Of a stretch of 64,000 nucleotides of DNA, positions 43,813 to 56,200 are shown piece after piece. Numbering within the stretch: the first letter of the stretch is position 1; each line of letters starts with the position of its first letter. The notes beneath the pieces are model-generated. The model saw nothing but the letters and a program-made list of their open reading frames with translations, had not been told where the DNA came from and made no database searches. Position numbers and translations under genes: made by a program. Origin of the DNA: Paragorgia papillata (taxonomy: Eukaryota; Cnidaria; Anthozoa; Scleralcyonacea; Coralliidae); assembly GCA_035771165.1 (NCBI GenBank), contig JAWNZC010000314.1:1289501-1353500 (forward strand), given 5' to 3'.

Positions 43813-46800
43813 ATGGCGGCTGGTCACTACTTATTGAGCTCTGTTGTCTTACTGGTTTTTATGCGATTCACGATGAATTCATATCTAGCAAACAACAGTA
43901 ATAGTCAAACTGAGGATGTTTTCTATTCATTCTGGAAAATATGTAAGCCAACCTTCACCGACAGGCTTACAATATCAGAATCTAAAATACGGATTCGGAC
44001 ATCCCGAGACTTTACCAGTTTTCGTGGTCTTATAGTTGGCTTCCTACTTCTCTGCGGCGACGTAGCTGTAAACCCAGGACCACATCAACAAGTGTACAAC
44101 AGCCAGAATGATATCAAATGTCTAGTTACGAATGCGAGAAGTTTGAAAAGCTTTAATAGGATTCAAGACCAGGATGGGCAGATTAAACAAGTCTATAATC
44201 TACATCGCTTTCAAAATCTCGTCTACACTGAGGACTCTGACATCGTCTGTGTAAACGAGACATGGCTTAACAACAGTATTAACAACTCTGAAATCCTGCA
44301 CAATGGATATATTATCTACAGAAAGGACAGACTAGAGCAGAGAGCTGGGGGAGTATTGATCGCTATTAAAAGCGAAGTATTTAAATCTGTACGTGAGTTC
44401 CCGCTTCCTGATGACCTACAGGAACTTGAGGTTGTTTCATCGATAGTTACTACGGCCACCGATCAGAAAATCCTGTTTTGTTCATGCTATCGCCCTCCTA
44501 ATAGTACTCCAAATTGGGTAGTTTTATTCAACAAGTTTTTAGACTTAGTTTGTGATCAATATGAAAACATGGTAATTTGTGGCGACTTTAATCTGCCGAA
44601 AATCCCTTGGGAAGCTCCTGACAGTGCAATACGTGCAAATGAACTGGCATTCGTTGAGGCATTAAACGATCACTATTTAATTCAGCTAAATCGTACCCCT
44701 ACACGAGATAAAAGCGTCCTAGACTCAGGGGGCGATTACATGGACCGGGCTGGCCCGGTTAACCGGGATGAGTTTACAAAACGATTACATGGAGCGGGCT
44801 AGCCCGGTAAGCCGGGATGATTTCAGGCCGAAATTCGCAATTATCAAGTAAATAAGGGCAAAGCTACGTTAGTTTTACTTCAGTTTTACACTAATTAGTC
44901 TATTATTTATTTTGTAAGCCCATCGTTACTAAAAAGATTGTTAAAGTCTTAGCTAACCCAGGAAAGCGTCTTCACGAAGACTAATTAATTTATTAAATCT
45001 TCGCTTTGATCACAAAACACACAAACAACGTTGATGTTCTATTTCAGTTCCTTTCAGCACTATTTATTCACACAGTCAAGCAAACGAACGCGTATCGAAG
45101 CGAGTTCAACAGTTTTTCAGCCCGGTTTGCCGGGCTGAAAACGATTACATGGACATTTTCATCCCGGTTAACCGGGCTAGCCCGGTTGCGACAAGCGGGA
45201 TCCCGGCAAACCGGGCTAGCCCGCTTGCCATGTAATCGAAATGTTAAAACAACATGTGTTTTATATATAAAGCGGGCTAGCCCGGTTAACCGGGCTAGCC
45301 CGGTTAACCGGGCCAGCCCGGTCCATGTAATCGCCCCCTTAGTAATCACCAGTGCTCCAGATCATACCACCGTGTCAGAGATATTGTCGTTAGACAAAGC
45401 AGGAATTTTTACGGATCATTGCACAGTTTTGTTTGAATTCAACACCCTTATTAAAGCGTCTATTAAAACACACAGGTTTATATTCGATTATGCAAAAGGT
45501 GACTTTGAAGGCCTGCGTGCAGCTCTTTCGGCAATTAACCTCTCTTCGACAATAGATCACGAAGATATAAACACTGATTGGCAGCAATGGAAAGATACTT
45601 TTTTAGCTGCAGTGTCGGATTATATACCATCTAAGAGGTTAAAGGGTAGGAATCCCGTGCCGTGGATAAACGGTGCCATACTTAATTTGATTAATAAGAA
45701 AAACCATGTGAGAAAAAAGTTAAAAAGATCTCCGACTTGCTACCTTAAGCTAAAGTTTAAAAACTTGCGATCAGAGATAAAGCATATGCTTCGAGAGAGC
45801 CGTAAAATATTTTTCAAGTCGATGGAAACTGAAATTAACAAAAACCCTAAGCGTTTCTGGTCAATCTTGAAAAATAATTCAAAATCTCGTGCCATTCCAA
45901 ACGGTGTTTCTATGCCAATGACAGGCCTCGGGTCTGCTGTTCATGACTCACAGCCATCACTCAGATCGTCAGCAGCTGGAGAACCTCAGGAAATAGCAAA
46001 TTTGTTCAACTCGTACTTCATTTCAGTATTTTCTCCCAGCGCGGAGATCACACGTGAGGACAGGAGCCCTCTGCCAGATGAACCTTGTATGACTGAGTTG
46101 TGTCTAACCGTTACTGAGGTGCAGGCTACGCTAGAGGCTCTCGATGTAACTAAAGCAACTGGGCCGGATGGAATCCCTGCTCGTTTGCTCAAGGAAACAG
46201 CATCTGTGATAGCGCCATCTATCTGTACGCTATTCAATAAATCATTAACTATGGGTGTTGTTCCGAATGAATGGAAAAATGCTAACGTTGTGCCTGTATT
46301 CAAGAAAGGTGAGGCTGATTATACGGAGAACTATAGACCGATTTCGCTACTATCGCTGGTGTCCAAAGTCTTAGAGAGATGCGTCCTAAACAGTTTCCAA
46401 GAACGATTATGTGAGGTTGTCAAAGAGTGTCAACACGGATTCCTCAATGGTAAATCCTGCACCTCCAATCTTCTTGAAGTCTTACATTACATTGGCTCTC
46501 TACTTGATAATGGAGGTCAGGTAGACATAGTATACATGGACATGTCTAAGGCCTTTGATAAGGTTTGTCATAATCGAATGTTACAAAAACTGCGTGCGTT
46601 TGGGTTTGGAGGTAGTCTACTACGGTGGTTTGGTTCCTATTTGACAAATCGTTACCAACGTGTAACCGCACTTGGCGCCACATCTGAGTCTCTACCAATT
46701 AGTTCCGGAGTGCCTCAAGGTTCCATCCTTGGTCCAGCTCTGTTTCTGCTTTATGTGAATGATCTCCCTGATGCAGTAAAAACAAATAACATCGCTATGT

Positions 46801-47729
46801 TTGCTGATGACACTAAGATCTATCAGGAGATAAAGTCTGTCGATGACGTTGTGTCTCTCCAGGCTGATCTAGATCGTCTGGATGCATGGTCGAACAGTTC
46901 AGGCCTTGCATTTAATGGGGAGAAGTGCAAAACACAGAGAATCACAAGGAAAGTCAACACCGTGGATTCAACCTATAGTATCAAAGGTAAAAACCTAGAG
47001 CTGGTTAATGCCGAGCGTGATTTAGGGGTGTGGATTTCCAATAACCTTACATGGAACAAATATGTCTATGAACAAACAGCTCGCGCTAACAAATTACTTG
47101 GCTATATAAAGAGAAACACTTCATTCATTCAGCTCTCAGCCGTTAGACGATCGATATACTTAGCACTGGTTCGGCCTCTTGTTGGGTATGCCTCCCAGAT
47201 ATGGGCCCCTCAGACAATAGATTTAATAATCAAAGTCGAAAGGATCCAGAGACGGAGTACTAAATATATTTTGAATTTACCATACTTATGCCCAGTATCA
47301 TACAGCGAAAGATTGAAATCGTTGCATTTGCTTCCTTTAACATACTGGCATGAATATCTTGATATGGTATTTTTTTTCAAAATGATGCATGGACTAATGA
47401 ATGTCAATTCCAACGTTTTACCACCAGTTCGCGATGTCAGAACAACCAGATCTTCTAGCTCTGGTGTTGTAAAATATGTCATGGGAAAATGCAAAACCAG
47501 TACTTACCAGAAGTCGTACGTGGTAAGATCTACACGAATCTGGAACACTCTGGCTGATGACCTTAATCTGAGGATGGACAATATTGCATCATTTAAATCT
47601 GTCTTGCTAAAATACTATTTCGCTGCCTTAGATACTTATGACTGCGATAATCCGCGTACTTTTAAGACAGTTTGTTTAAAGTGTAATTGTTGCCGTAGTC
47701 TTGTGTCTTCTTACACGTGCTGTAGTTAA
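43813..47729 (+). CDS. LINE #2 polyprotein (2A-like, AP endonuclease, reverse transcriptase), split by a MITE
   Basis: Before the MITE, the frame 43813-44724 encodes 304 codons. After it, 45339-47729 continues in the same frame for 797 codons including the stop. The N-terminus has a hydrophobic stretch, then GDVAVNPGP at residues 82-90, a 2A-like ribosome-skipping motif with Ala in place of the usual Glu. Endonuclease motifs follow: TNARSLK, NETWL, ICGDFNLP, then LVITSAPDH and TDH after the MITE. The reverse transcriptase has YMDMSKAFDKV, SSGVPQGSILGP and MFADDTKIY. The post-RT part (residues beyond about 850) has IQRRSTKYI and is typical. It copies the element's RNA at a nicked target. The MITE adds foreign codons and a stop at about 44800, so this copy is disabled. 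Confidence 0.88.
44728..45338. mobile_element. PIF/Harbinger-like MITE inside LINE #2, 611 bp
   Basis: Perfect 40-bp inverted ends start GGGGGCGATTACATGGACCG. The flanking triplets are TCA on the left and TTA on the right, the expected 3-bp duplication with one change; removing the insert and one triplet restores the LINE frame (LD then LVITSAPDH). The interior repeats the module GGGCTAGCCCGGTTAACCGG many times in both orientations (44735-44815 and 45118-45325). It shares its palindromic core with the MITE at 40761-40991. Confidence 0.88.
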
Positions 47730-48059
47730 TTTCTTGTTTCAAGTCTTAAATATTTTTTATATATTTTATTACAAAGGGCCCGCAGTAATTGGCTACGTGC
47801 TGTTGCGATGTCCCTGCCACTTATTTTCCCTGATGTATGGTTTATGTTTTGTAACCTTATATGTATGTTATTTGTAATCATGTATTTATGTATGTATGGC
47901 GAATTTAATAAATAAAATAAAATAAAATAAAGTGAACTTGAAAATTTTTGTATATGAAGAAACGACATAAACTAACACCTCTCTCTTCCGCAGAGGAGAG
48001 AGTAAATTAGGCCGAGGCGAAGGCGCGCGAGCAAAGGTGCACAGCAAAATTTTACATTC

Positions 48060-48525
48060 TTACATAGAATAAAATTCTTGTTAAATTCTTATTTCAAGCA
48101 TTAATTTACTTGAAATAAGACATTTTAAGTAAAACTGTTATTACCAAGAACAGAATTTACTTGAAACAAGAAAAAATATTCTTGGCAAGAATATACAGAG
48201 GATTCATTTTACTTGAAACAAGAAAACATATTCTTGGTAAGAATGAAGAGTGAATTAACATTACTCGAAACAAGAAAAAATATTCTTGGTAAGAATGAAG
48301 AGAGAATTAACATTACTTGAAACAAGAAAAAATATTCTTGGTAAGAATGAAGAGAGAATTAACATTACTTGAAACAAGAAAAAATATTCTTGGTAAGAAT
48401 GAAGAGTGAATTCACATTACTTGAAACAAGAAAAAATATTCTTGGTAAGAATGAAGAGTGAATTCACATTACTTGAAACAAGAAAAAATATTCTTGGCAA
48501 GAATGAACCTTATCTTGACAAGAAT
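48060..48525. repeat. left subterminal repeats of the CACTA-like element
   Basis: About seven copies of a 52-bp unit containing ACTTGAAACAAGAAAAAATA and TTCTTGGTAAGAATGAAGAG, preceded by more diverged copies. The CAAGAA...TTCTTG core is itself palindromic. Such arrays in CACTA elements bind the transposase; that role here is by analogy. Confidence 0.9.
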
Positions 48526-48880
48526 ATAAGAAAATCATTAGGAAATTTATATACTGCATACTACAGGCTTAAACCAATACTTTCTTAGTGTAAACATGTG
48601 ATAATTATATAGTTTGCTAAAAACAAGTAAATAATTTTCATTTCAAAACAAGCAACAAGCTATGACCGAAACAATTTCAAGATAATTACATGTAGTTTGG
48701 TACTTACTGCATGCTATGACCGAAACAATTTCAAGATAATTAGTTTGGTACTGCAATATAATGCTGTATAGTATAAACAAGGCATAAAATATTTGGTTAC
48801 TATTAGTAATCGAGAACCCATAAAATACCAAGAATACAAACAAAATATACATACGCGTGTGTAACAGCAGCAATTCTCAC
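48526..48880. other. region 3' of the transposase gene
   Basis: Contains a direct duplication of GCTATGACCGAAACAATTTC (48659-48678 and 48713-48732) with the following AAGATAATTA. No gene. It is probably the 3' untranslated region of the leftward transposase gene. Confidence 0.5.
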
Positions 48881-51800
48881 TCACTCACTCAGCGGACTTT
48901 GACCCTTAACATGTTCCTCAATTATGTCATCCAAATCATATTTAACTGGAATGTATCTATTGCCATATTTGTCTTTTTTGACATGAAGAACATTGAAGTC
49001 AACCAAACTTTCGTAAGCATACACCATGCTTTTCTCATCATTGTTTATCTCTGTCACAAGATAAGCTTGATGGTGGTAATCAAAATGCACCGTCTGCAGA
49101 ATGTTTACACCAAAATAAACAAAATCGCTTACCAACCATATGGCTGATATGATTCCAAAGACTGGCAAAGTTGGATCTCCAACAGCGTTAACAACGATAA
49201 CACCCGATTTGCTGTACTTGGTACCAAACACCGTGATCCAGCTTACTTTGTGAACATTTACAAGTCTCACACCAGGTAAAAGACCACACATGTCAAACTT
49301 TTCTCTAAGAATTTGACACTTCTCTGCTTCTAGCTTCTTTACCACCCCGTAACATATTTCACTAGAAAACAAAGGATGCGAACTTGGACTTTCATCTGCA
49401 TCTCCAAAGTTGCTGCATTCACTGAATTGGTGTCGTTTTGCTAGTGACAAAGGCAAGTTCTTAAAATTTTGCTTTCTGGCAAGATCTTTAAAATAACCGT
49501 GTGCAGATTCAAAAGCAAAGCATGAAGAGCGCACCATTGGTCCTAACATCTGAATTGTTGATGGAATATGTAGGAGATAGTGCTGCTTAGGTAGGATGTT
49601 GGCATTGGGGAAAAGCTGTTTAAAATTCAAGAGGTGTTCTGTAATAAGTTGCTTCAAGTAGTTGATGCTTGCCATCTTGATAACAGGTGAAAAGATTAAC
49701 TTGACTATTTGAATAAGTTCCACCAAAAACATGTAGAACGGATCTTCCATATCAACCAAAGGTCCAATCAGAAATGGCAATAAGTGAAGGAATAGTCGCG
49801 CCTGTGATGCTTTATATTTTAATTTGTATCTTTCATCACCGTAGAATACTGATTCTTTAAGAGGCCCTGGTTTGTCACTAACTTCAGTATAGCCATATTC
49901 ATGACTAACAATTGCCGCATTTATTACTGGCAAAGTTGTCATGCGCATTTGAATGAAATGGAGGAGAACTAGCCGAACTTCATATTGCACAGTTCCTTCC
50001 AACAAGGTATGCATAATGTCCTGGGGAAGTTGCTTTGTAACATCAAATGTGGGAAGTTGACATAATTGACTTCTCAAATTGATGCCATATGTTGTTTGCA
50101 GATCTTTCTTTATATTCTCTGTTGGAGCCTGCTCAATCTCGTTGCATTGGGTGGTGTAGCTTTCTTTTGTGCGAAGGGTGAATGCTTCCTCTGTGAAATC
50201 GGTTTGCATTTGCTGAAATTCACATTGGCAATGCCTACATTTCTGAAATGATGCACCGACACCTTCTTTGAAGCCACCCCAGTAATGTTGACCAAGAGTG
50301 TCACCGGTGCACATCAACACTTTGCCATGGATAACTCTTTCGGTGCCATTTACATTCATGCCAACACCCCTGTAAAGCAGCTGCAAATCATCTACAATGT
50401 GCTTCATAACAGCATTAATGCCATACTTTTTAACAATTGCTGCATTAGCAATTGCTAATAAACGAACAGCACATCGTTTAGATCTGAACTTTGGAGAGAT
50501 GTTGGCAATCGTGTAGTAAAACATATCCACTTTATGGGTGCCTGCGTTACTTCCCAGCGGATTGCAAACTTCTAGTTCATCATGATAAATCACTAGTGGA
50601 AGGGCGTTTTCATGTTCTTGGAAATACTTGTCGTTTTTATAGACACTACCATCATGCATATCATAAAATACACCGTCATAACAATTATGTGGGTTTTTAA
50701 GAATCATACCTGCTATTCGTTCATTAGAGAGCATCTGCTGCACACTATCCACAAGGGGAATATAAATGAACTTTTCTTCTTTCTCATATATAATTCTTTT
50801 TGATCCTTTCTTCTTTCTGGAAAGTATTTTCCCAAGGGTGATTTCCTTATGTCCAACATAATGGAAGTGCTTTTTAACGTATGTTGATTGCAGAGCCTCT
50901 GTGTCAATGCCAGTAAATGGATCTTGAGCACACTGAAACAAATTTTCCACTTCCTCTTTCTGGTTGTCTGATTGAAAGGTTGCTAGAACATCACTTTTTA
51001 AACTATCCACCACTTGCCTTACCAAAGTACGAGTGCTGTCTAAAATGGATCCCATTGCAACCTAGAAGATGTTAAAATTTGGTTCTATGTTAACTATAAT
51101 TTGTTAATTGTTTCTCCAAGTAATGTCTTGTAATAAATAGATTCCTACAGTAGCATCTAAATTATTTTAACACTGCATGAATTGATTTGTTGATGCTGTA
51201 CTACAGTATACCTGTGGAATTTTATTTCTTTCTTTAACTTTTAGAAGGAAGGAGGCTGCACTTTTTTGGATGTCCACTTTACCAACCTACAGTAGAAGTT
51301 GAATTTAAGTTTAGCCCATTCCTGCCTGGGACCTCCTTTATTATTTTATGTGAAAACTTTCCATTGCAGCATTAGTCGCCATTTTGAATTTTATTGTCAA
51401 CATCGTTCCCAGGGCATTCTCCATTTTTATTAATTGTACTGCAGTACAATTAATAAAATAATTGTACTCCTCTCAACCAATCAGAATGCAGTAATTTTGT
51501 CATGCATATAATAAAAGGTGAAATGCCACAATTTTTAATGTTGTTCATGATTGTTGCTTAAATTAAAGACGACATGCTAACTAAGTACTGTGAAACGTTT
51601 GAGACTCGTACACCATTTCAGTGTGGAGATATTGGGATTATAAATATTGAACTTGTGATGTCACCTGTAGTTGGTGAACTGTTGACAAATTTCAACTTAC
51701 GAGTTTGAATGATGTTTTTGAGAAAACAGCCTTACAATCCTGTTGGTAAGGGGAGGTACATGTAAATGGTTGCAAATGGCTTAAATACCTAGAATAACCA

Positions 51801-52909
51801 TTTCGCTCAAATGAGGCTCACCAACTGTGACATCACAAGCTTTAAGCCCTAATCAAATGAGAACGCAAGTCATCACAAGTTGGCAGTCATGCTATCTCAG
51901 CCAGCCACTCTGAATAATTTCCCGAAAATACATGTACCGTGACAAAGTTAAAACTTGTTTAAAACACTCCTGAAACCTTTATTTTGTTAATTTGGGTGTT
52001 CGAACGACCACCACAGAAATTCTGACTGCCAACTTGCGATGACTTGCATTCTCGTTTGATTAGGGCTTTAGATTTTCTGCTCAACCAAACCATATCCCAT
52101 GTTTACAAACACAACTTCTTAAACATGCTATATCTTATATAGCAGTCTAATGATCAGGATAAGTTTGAAAACTTTTTTCGTTGCATTTCACTTTAAAGGG
52201 GCATGTGCCCCACTCTTCTGAATAAAGTTGTCTGCTGTATGCCAGAATAAAATTGAGGCATTGCTTGTCAGTTGTCAACCCCTATAGTTTAGGATAAACA
52301 AGTCTTCATCCCCCCTTTATAGATAGATTATAATTATACCTAAGTGTAGTCTCCATTTCCCCCTTGGATATCATTAAAATGCAAAAATATAGGGAGTTTT
52401 TTCAGCAAATTCTATGGGTCACCCCTTAATAGGGTACATATTAATAAATGAAATCGCCCAATTAATGGCCAAATCCTCACCCATATTTAACTCAAGCTTT
52501 ATAACCCAAAATAACATGATTATACCTTGTCTTGCTGCTCTTCCTCTACATCATCACTTCTACTTGTGTTTTCTGAGTCGTCATCTGAAGTACTAACATC
52601 GACACTTTCATTTTCATCTTCGTTGGCACTCTCGCGTTGGTTTTCGTCCTCGGCATTTTCTTCACATGCCTTCAAATTTTCATCATACAATTCTTTATGG
52701 CGCCTTTTTACATGTCTGTAGAAGGAATCGTAGAGGTTAAACGTTGCAGGGCACCCATCGATGCTACAAACTACTCGAAAGTTTGGTTCATTTCCATGTA
52801 TAATATTATAGTGCCTCATCAATATCCTTAAAGTCAGAGCTTGGAAACGATAACACCGCGTACAAGACCAGGGCTCATTTCTGCTTTTCCTTTCAAGGAG
52901 TCGTTGCAT
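48881..52909 (-). CDS. CACTA/EnSpm-like transposase with N-terminal C2H2 zinc fingers (3 exons, 879 aa)
   Basis: Inferred exons are 52909-52526, 51286-51212 and 51061-48881. All are phase 0 with GT-AG borders; together they make 880 codons including TGA. The 25-codon middle exon reads GKVDIQKSAASFLLKVKERN and was found from its splice sites. Exon 1 has two C2H2 fingers (CTRCYRF..H..H; CSIDGCPATF..H..H) and an acidic Asp/Glu/Ser tail. Exon 3 has a CRHCQC zinc motif and candidate catalytic residues at D314 (IYHDELEV), D407 (CTGDTLGQH) and E508 (DIMHTLLEG). This is inferred from similarity to a transposase family common in fish and invertebrates. The enzyme would cut and join the element's ends. 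The reading frame is intact. Confidence 0.85.
51841..52071. repeat. foldback repeat in the transposase intron 1
   Basis: The arms TTTAAGCCCTAATCAAATGA and CTCGTTTGATTAGGGCTTTA are inverted over about 46 bp, including CAAGTTGGCAGTCA and TGACTGCCAACTTG. The loop is about 130 bp. Probably a small MITE; its ends give no clear duplication. Confidence 0.7.
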
Positions 52910-53224
52910 CTTTCACAATTACTGCCGAGAATTCTAAACGTAGCCTCATCCGCAGGCAACTCTGTGGCTTCTTACTTCTTTATAGAGAGCTTCTAGGAGT
53001 GTGTATTAAAGCTGCTTTGCAGAGAAGGAATACCATGAATATTCCATGACCATTCGAAAAGCATCTTGGGCACTGATTGGGTTCCCGGTGCGCTTACAAA
53101 GACTTCTGGGATGTATCACGTGACGTGCAAGTGCAACTCTGCAAAAGAGCGCTAGCGTTCTTCTTTTTTTTTTCAACGACCTTTGAAAAAAACTTTGAAA
53201 AAAGTTAACTATCGACATTGCAGT
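52910..53224. promoter_or_regulatory. 315-bp bidirectional promoter gap of the CACTA-like element
   Basis: Lies between two divergent start codons (52909 minus, 53225 plus). The only sequence able to serve both genes; no TATA box is certain. A CTTCTTTATAGAGAGC segment (52974-52989) and a T-run with TTTTTTTTTTTCAACG are the visible landmarks. The promoter role is inference from the layout. Confidence 0.5.
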
Positions 53225-56200
53225 ATGGCTGAAGGATTAATTAAAAAGATTGGGGAAATCGATGAGCAAGTGGCTAAGGATTTGAGAGGTATGTTGAGGT
53301 TAAGTTTTACCAAATATTTTATGGATTGCAATGGATTGCTAGATTGCTGTCAGCTTCATTTTACAATTTACATGTGGTCGTTTAAAAATTTAAGTGAAGC
53401 TTGATTGTTGGATTACCATTAGGAAGTATTTCGGAAGTCTTCACGAAGGTTTTATAGTATTTCACAATACAATAGGAACAACCATCGCATAAAGTAGACT
53501 AGTTCTTTGGTGTTATATAAATGGTTTCTTGCCCGGGGCAAGATGCCCCTTCGGCCCTTCGGAAGAGATGGCTCATTGACACTCGCTTTCGAAAAGAAAG
53601 TTTCGAATTTTGCGGATGCTGGGCAGTTTGTGCTATAAATTGTGGTGCTTGCTTAGACAGTTAAACGAGTGCACCCAGTGCTTTTTCTTGGTATACAAAT
53701 AGTTTTTTTTAATAATATAATTTGGGGAAATACAAGTCGTTTATATATAGGGCTCTATTAATTTATTGGAGCCCTGATCTACGTGTGATGCGCGTACCCC
53801 CCCGCATTATGTATTTATTCTGTAGTCACGAAAATTTCGCAGTAGAATAATGAATGACGTAATTGACACGGTTGGCCCGGCCTGATACTCTCAAACTTTC
53901 TCAAACTGAAAGTCTCAAACTGAATGAATCTCAAACTTTAGAAGCTACAACTTCAAGCGGCCGTGATTATATATCAACTGCTATTTTTTGTAGATGGTGG
54001 CTTAACAGATGACGATGTGAAGAACCTTTGTTTTGAAGCTCTTAAAGAGGTTATTCCAGCACCAGGCTTAAAGGGGGTGGTGTTAAGATCTCGGATATGG
54101 AATATAATAACTTCGGTAAGTTTATGCTTGTATTGTAATTTTATTTCTGTTAACTGTATACAGTGAGAGTAATACCTTTAAAAAAAAATGTTAACATTTT
54201 TAAAAAATGTTATTTTTGTTGAATAGGAAAATATGGAAACAAGTGGAACTGGGAAAAGAAAAATTGATGCCATTTGTGTTGAAAATGTAAATGACTCAGA
54301 TGGATCTTTGAGTTCCTGTGCAAGTACACCAACATCCAAAGGAAAAGAAAGCTCTTCTGGAAGCGATCCCTTCAAACTCCAAAGAACAACAATATCTCAA
54401 GCCAAATCACCAGAGTACACAATTTACTGTGATCAAGATGTTGACTTCGCTGCGAAAGCTGGAAATATACCGCCTGAGTTACGGCATCGGTTAGTCAGGG
54501 GAACCATCAACAACATGATATCCACAGCATTTAACCCCCCATGGAACAGGATGCCAACAACAAATGAGGTGATGGAAATGGCTAAAAGTCTTGTTGTTAC
54601 ATATCCCCAATTATGCGACGATGCAACCAAACATGTAAGTTATAATCAACCTTTTTTTATTACACAGTCGACATTTTTTTATTACACAGAATTGACACAT
54701 CTTGCACCTTCTACTGTATACAATGCCAATATTTTGGTAATACATTATAGTACTAGCTGTACCTTTGCCTTGTAGACTCCATGAGTCATGCTTAACATTT
54801 TTTCACTAACTGGTGCTGGTTTGTTACCTAATTTTCATTTGATACTCGATACCATGATTTATTTTCAATACTTAATATTCCATCAATTCCTGCAGTAAGG
54901 CAAAATCCACAATGCAATGTCAATTCATGAAATCGATAAACAAAATTGAATAGGGTTTTAGGATAAAACAACAAACAATAATAACAAATAAAATAGAAAG
55001 TTCCAGTAAATAAAATAAAATAGATAAAATAAAATAGAAATAAAAGAGAATGTTCCAGTTTACAGAACTGTTTGGCAGGTTTTCTTTTGTCAGTATCGGA
55101 AGTACTGTATTCCTATATCAAAAGTATCGACATTCAATATTATTGAAAACATCAAAAACTCAAAGTATCGGTATCGACAAAGCCAATTATTAAATTTTTC
55201 GATAATATTGAGTATCGAACCAGCACTAACTGAAACTGCAATGGTCCTCCACCAATTTTGCTGGTCCTCCAATATTTCAATGATATTAAATTTTCACAAG
55301 TGTATCAAGTGACTTATAATTCTATTTAGGTCCTCGTTAATAATTTATTAGCAAAACACAATATCAGTGAATCACTAAAAATAAATTAATGTTTAATTAT
55401 CAGACCGTAGTGGTATAGTAAATAATATTAAAAATTAGTGATTAGTCCTCATCACTGCTACTGGTAGTTTGCTCATCCTGAGTGGTGTAGGGGTTTTGGA
55501 AATACTTCTGCAGCTGCTACTATTCCAAAGGTCAATACTGTAGCTGGAAGTGGGTCAAAAGTTTCTATGCAACTAAATTGCAGCATAACAGTCATCTGGT
55601 CAGTAACTCTGTCCTCTCTCAAGCACATTCTTTGTTCTGTTTTGATTAATGTTTTGGCTGACTGAAACTTTGTTCTTTTTAATGAGTAAAGGAACTCAAA
55701 ATAACAGCTGGTCAACAGTCAATTCTTAAAAATTCATTTGGCCAGTCACTTTCACCAGTGACCTGCCAGCCATTATTTTGACGCTTGTACATATAGGATA
55801 AGCATTTTGCTTAAAAGTACATAATTGTATGATTTGTTTTTGCTTAAATCTGATACTAGTTTTAGTAAAGAAAAGTGTGACTATGCCAAAATTCACCAAA
55901 CTGAACAGACTCTTGCAATTGATCAAACCTGGTAGTTTTGTGAAAATGATTTGAAGATTGTTCAGACATCCCTTAATTTTGACTGCATGGTCAAAATGCC
56001 AAATGACAAGTGTAGAAAAAAATTATTAGATATGCTCAGTAGTTTTTTAGAAAAACTGATTTTGGTCTCAATGTGTCATTCCCCATCCATCAGCTTCAAT
56101 GTTGTGCTTAAATGTTTAGGGTGTTATCTTCAAACAATTGAAAAAGAGACTTTATAATCTCAAGCCAGTTGAGAAGAAACAGGGGCCAAACAAAAAAATA

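Larger units (their letters stand above)
43813..47930 (+). mobile_element. nearly intact non-LTR retrotransposon (LINE #2), interrupted by a MITE
   Basis: Endonuclease plus reverse transcriptase element ending in an (AATAA/TAAAA)n tail at about 47903-47930. The single polyprotein frame is open apart from the inserted MITE at 44728-45338. The domain order and tail fit the CR1/L2/Jockey-like non-LTR group. The 5' end is set only by the first ATG and may lie slightly upstream. Confidence 0.88.

Noticed and set aside
45068..45349. Minus-strand frame with repeated GLARLT
   Set aside because: Translation of the MITE's palindromic GGGCTAGCCCGG modules, not a protein gene.
52527..52831. Plus-strand frames opposite the zinc-finger exon
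   Set aside because: Ser/Leu-rich antisense of the acidic tail and zinc fingers.
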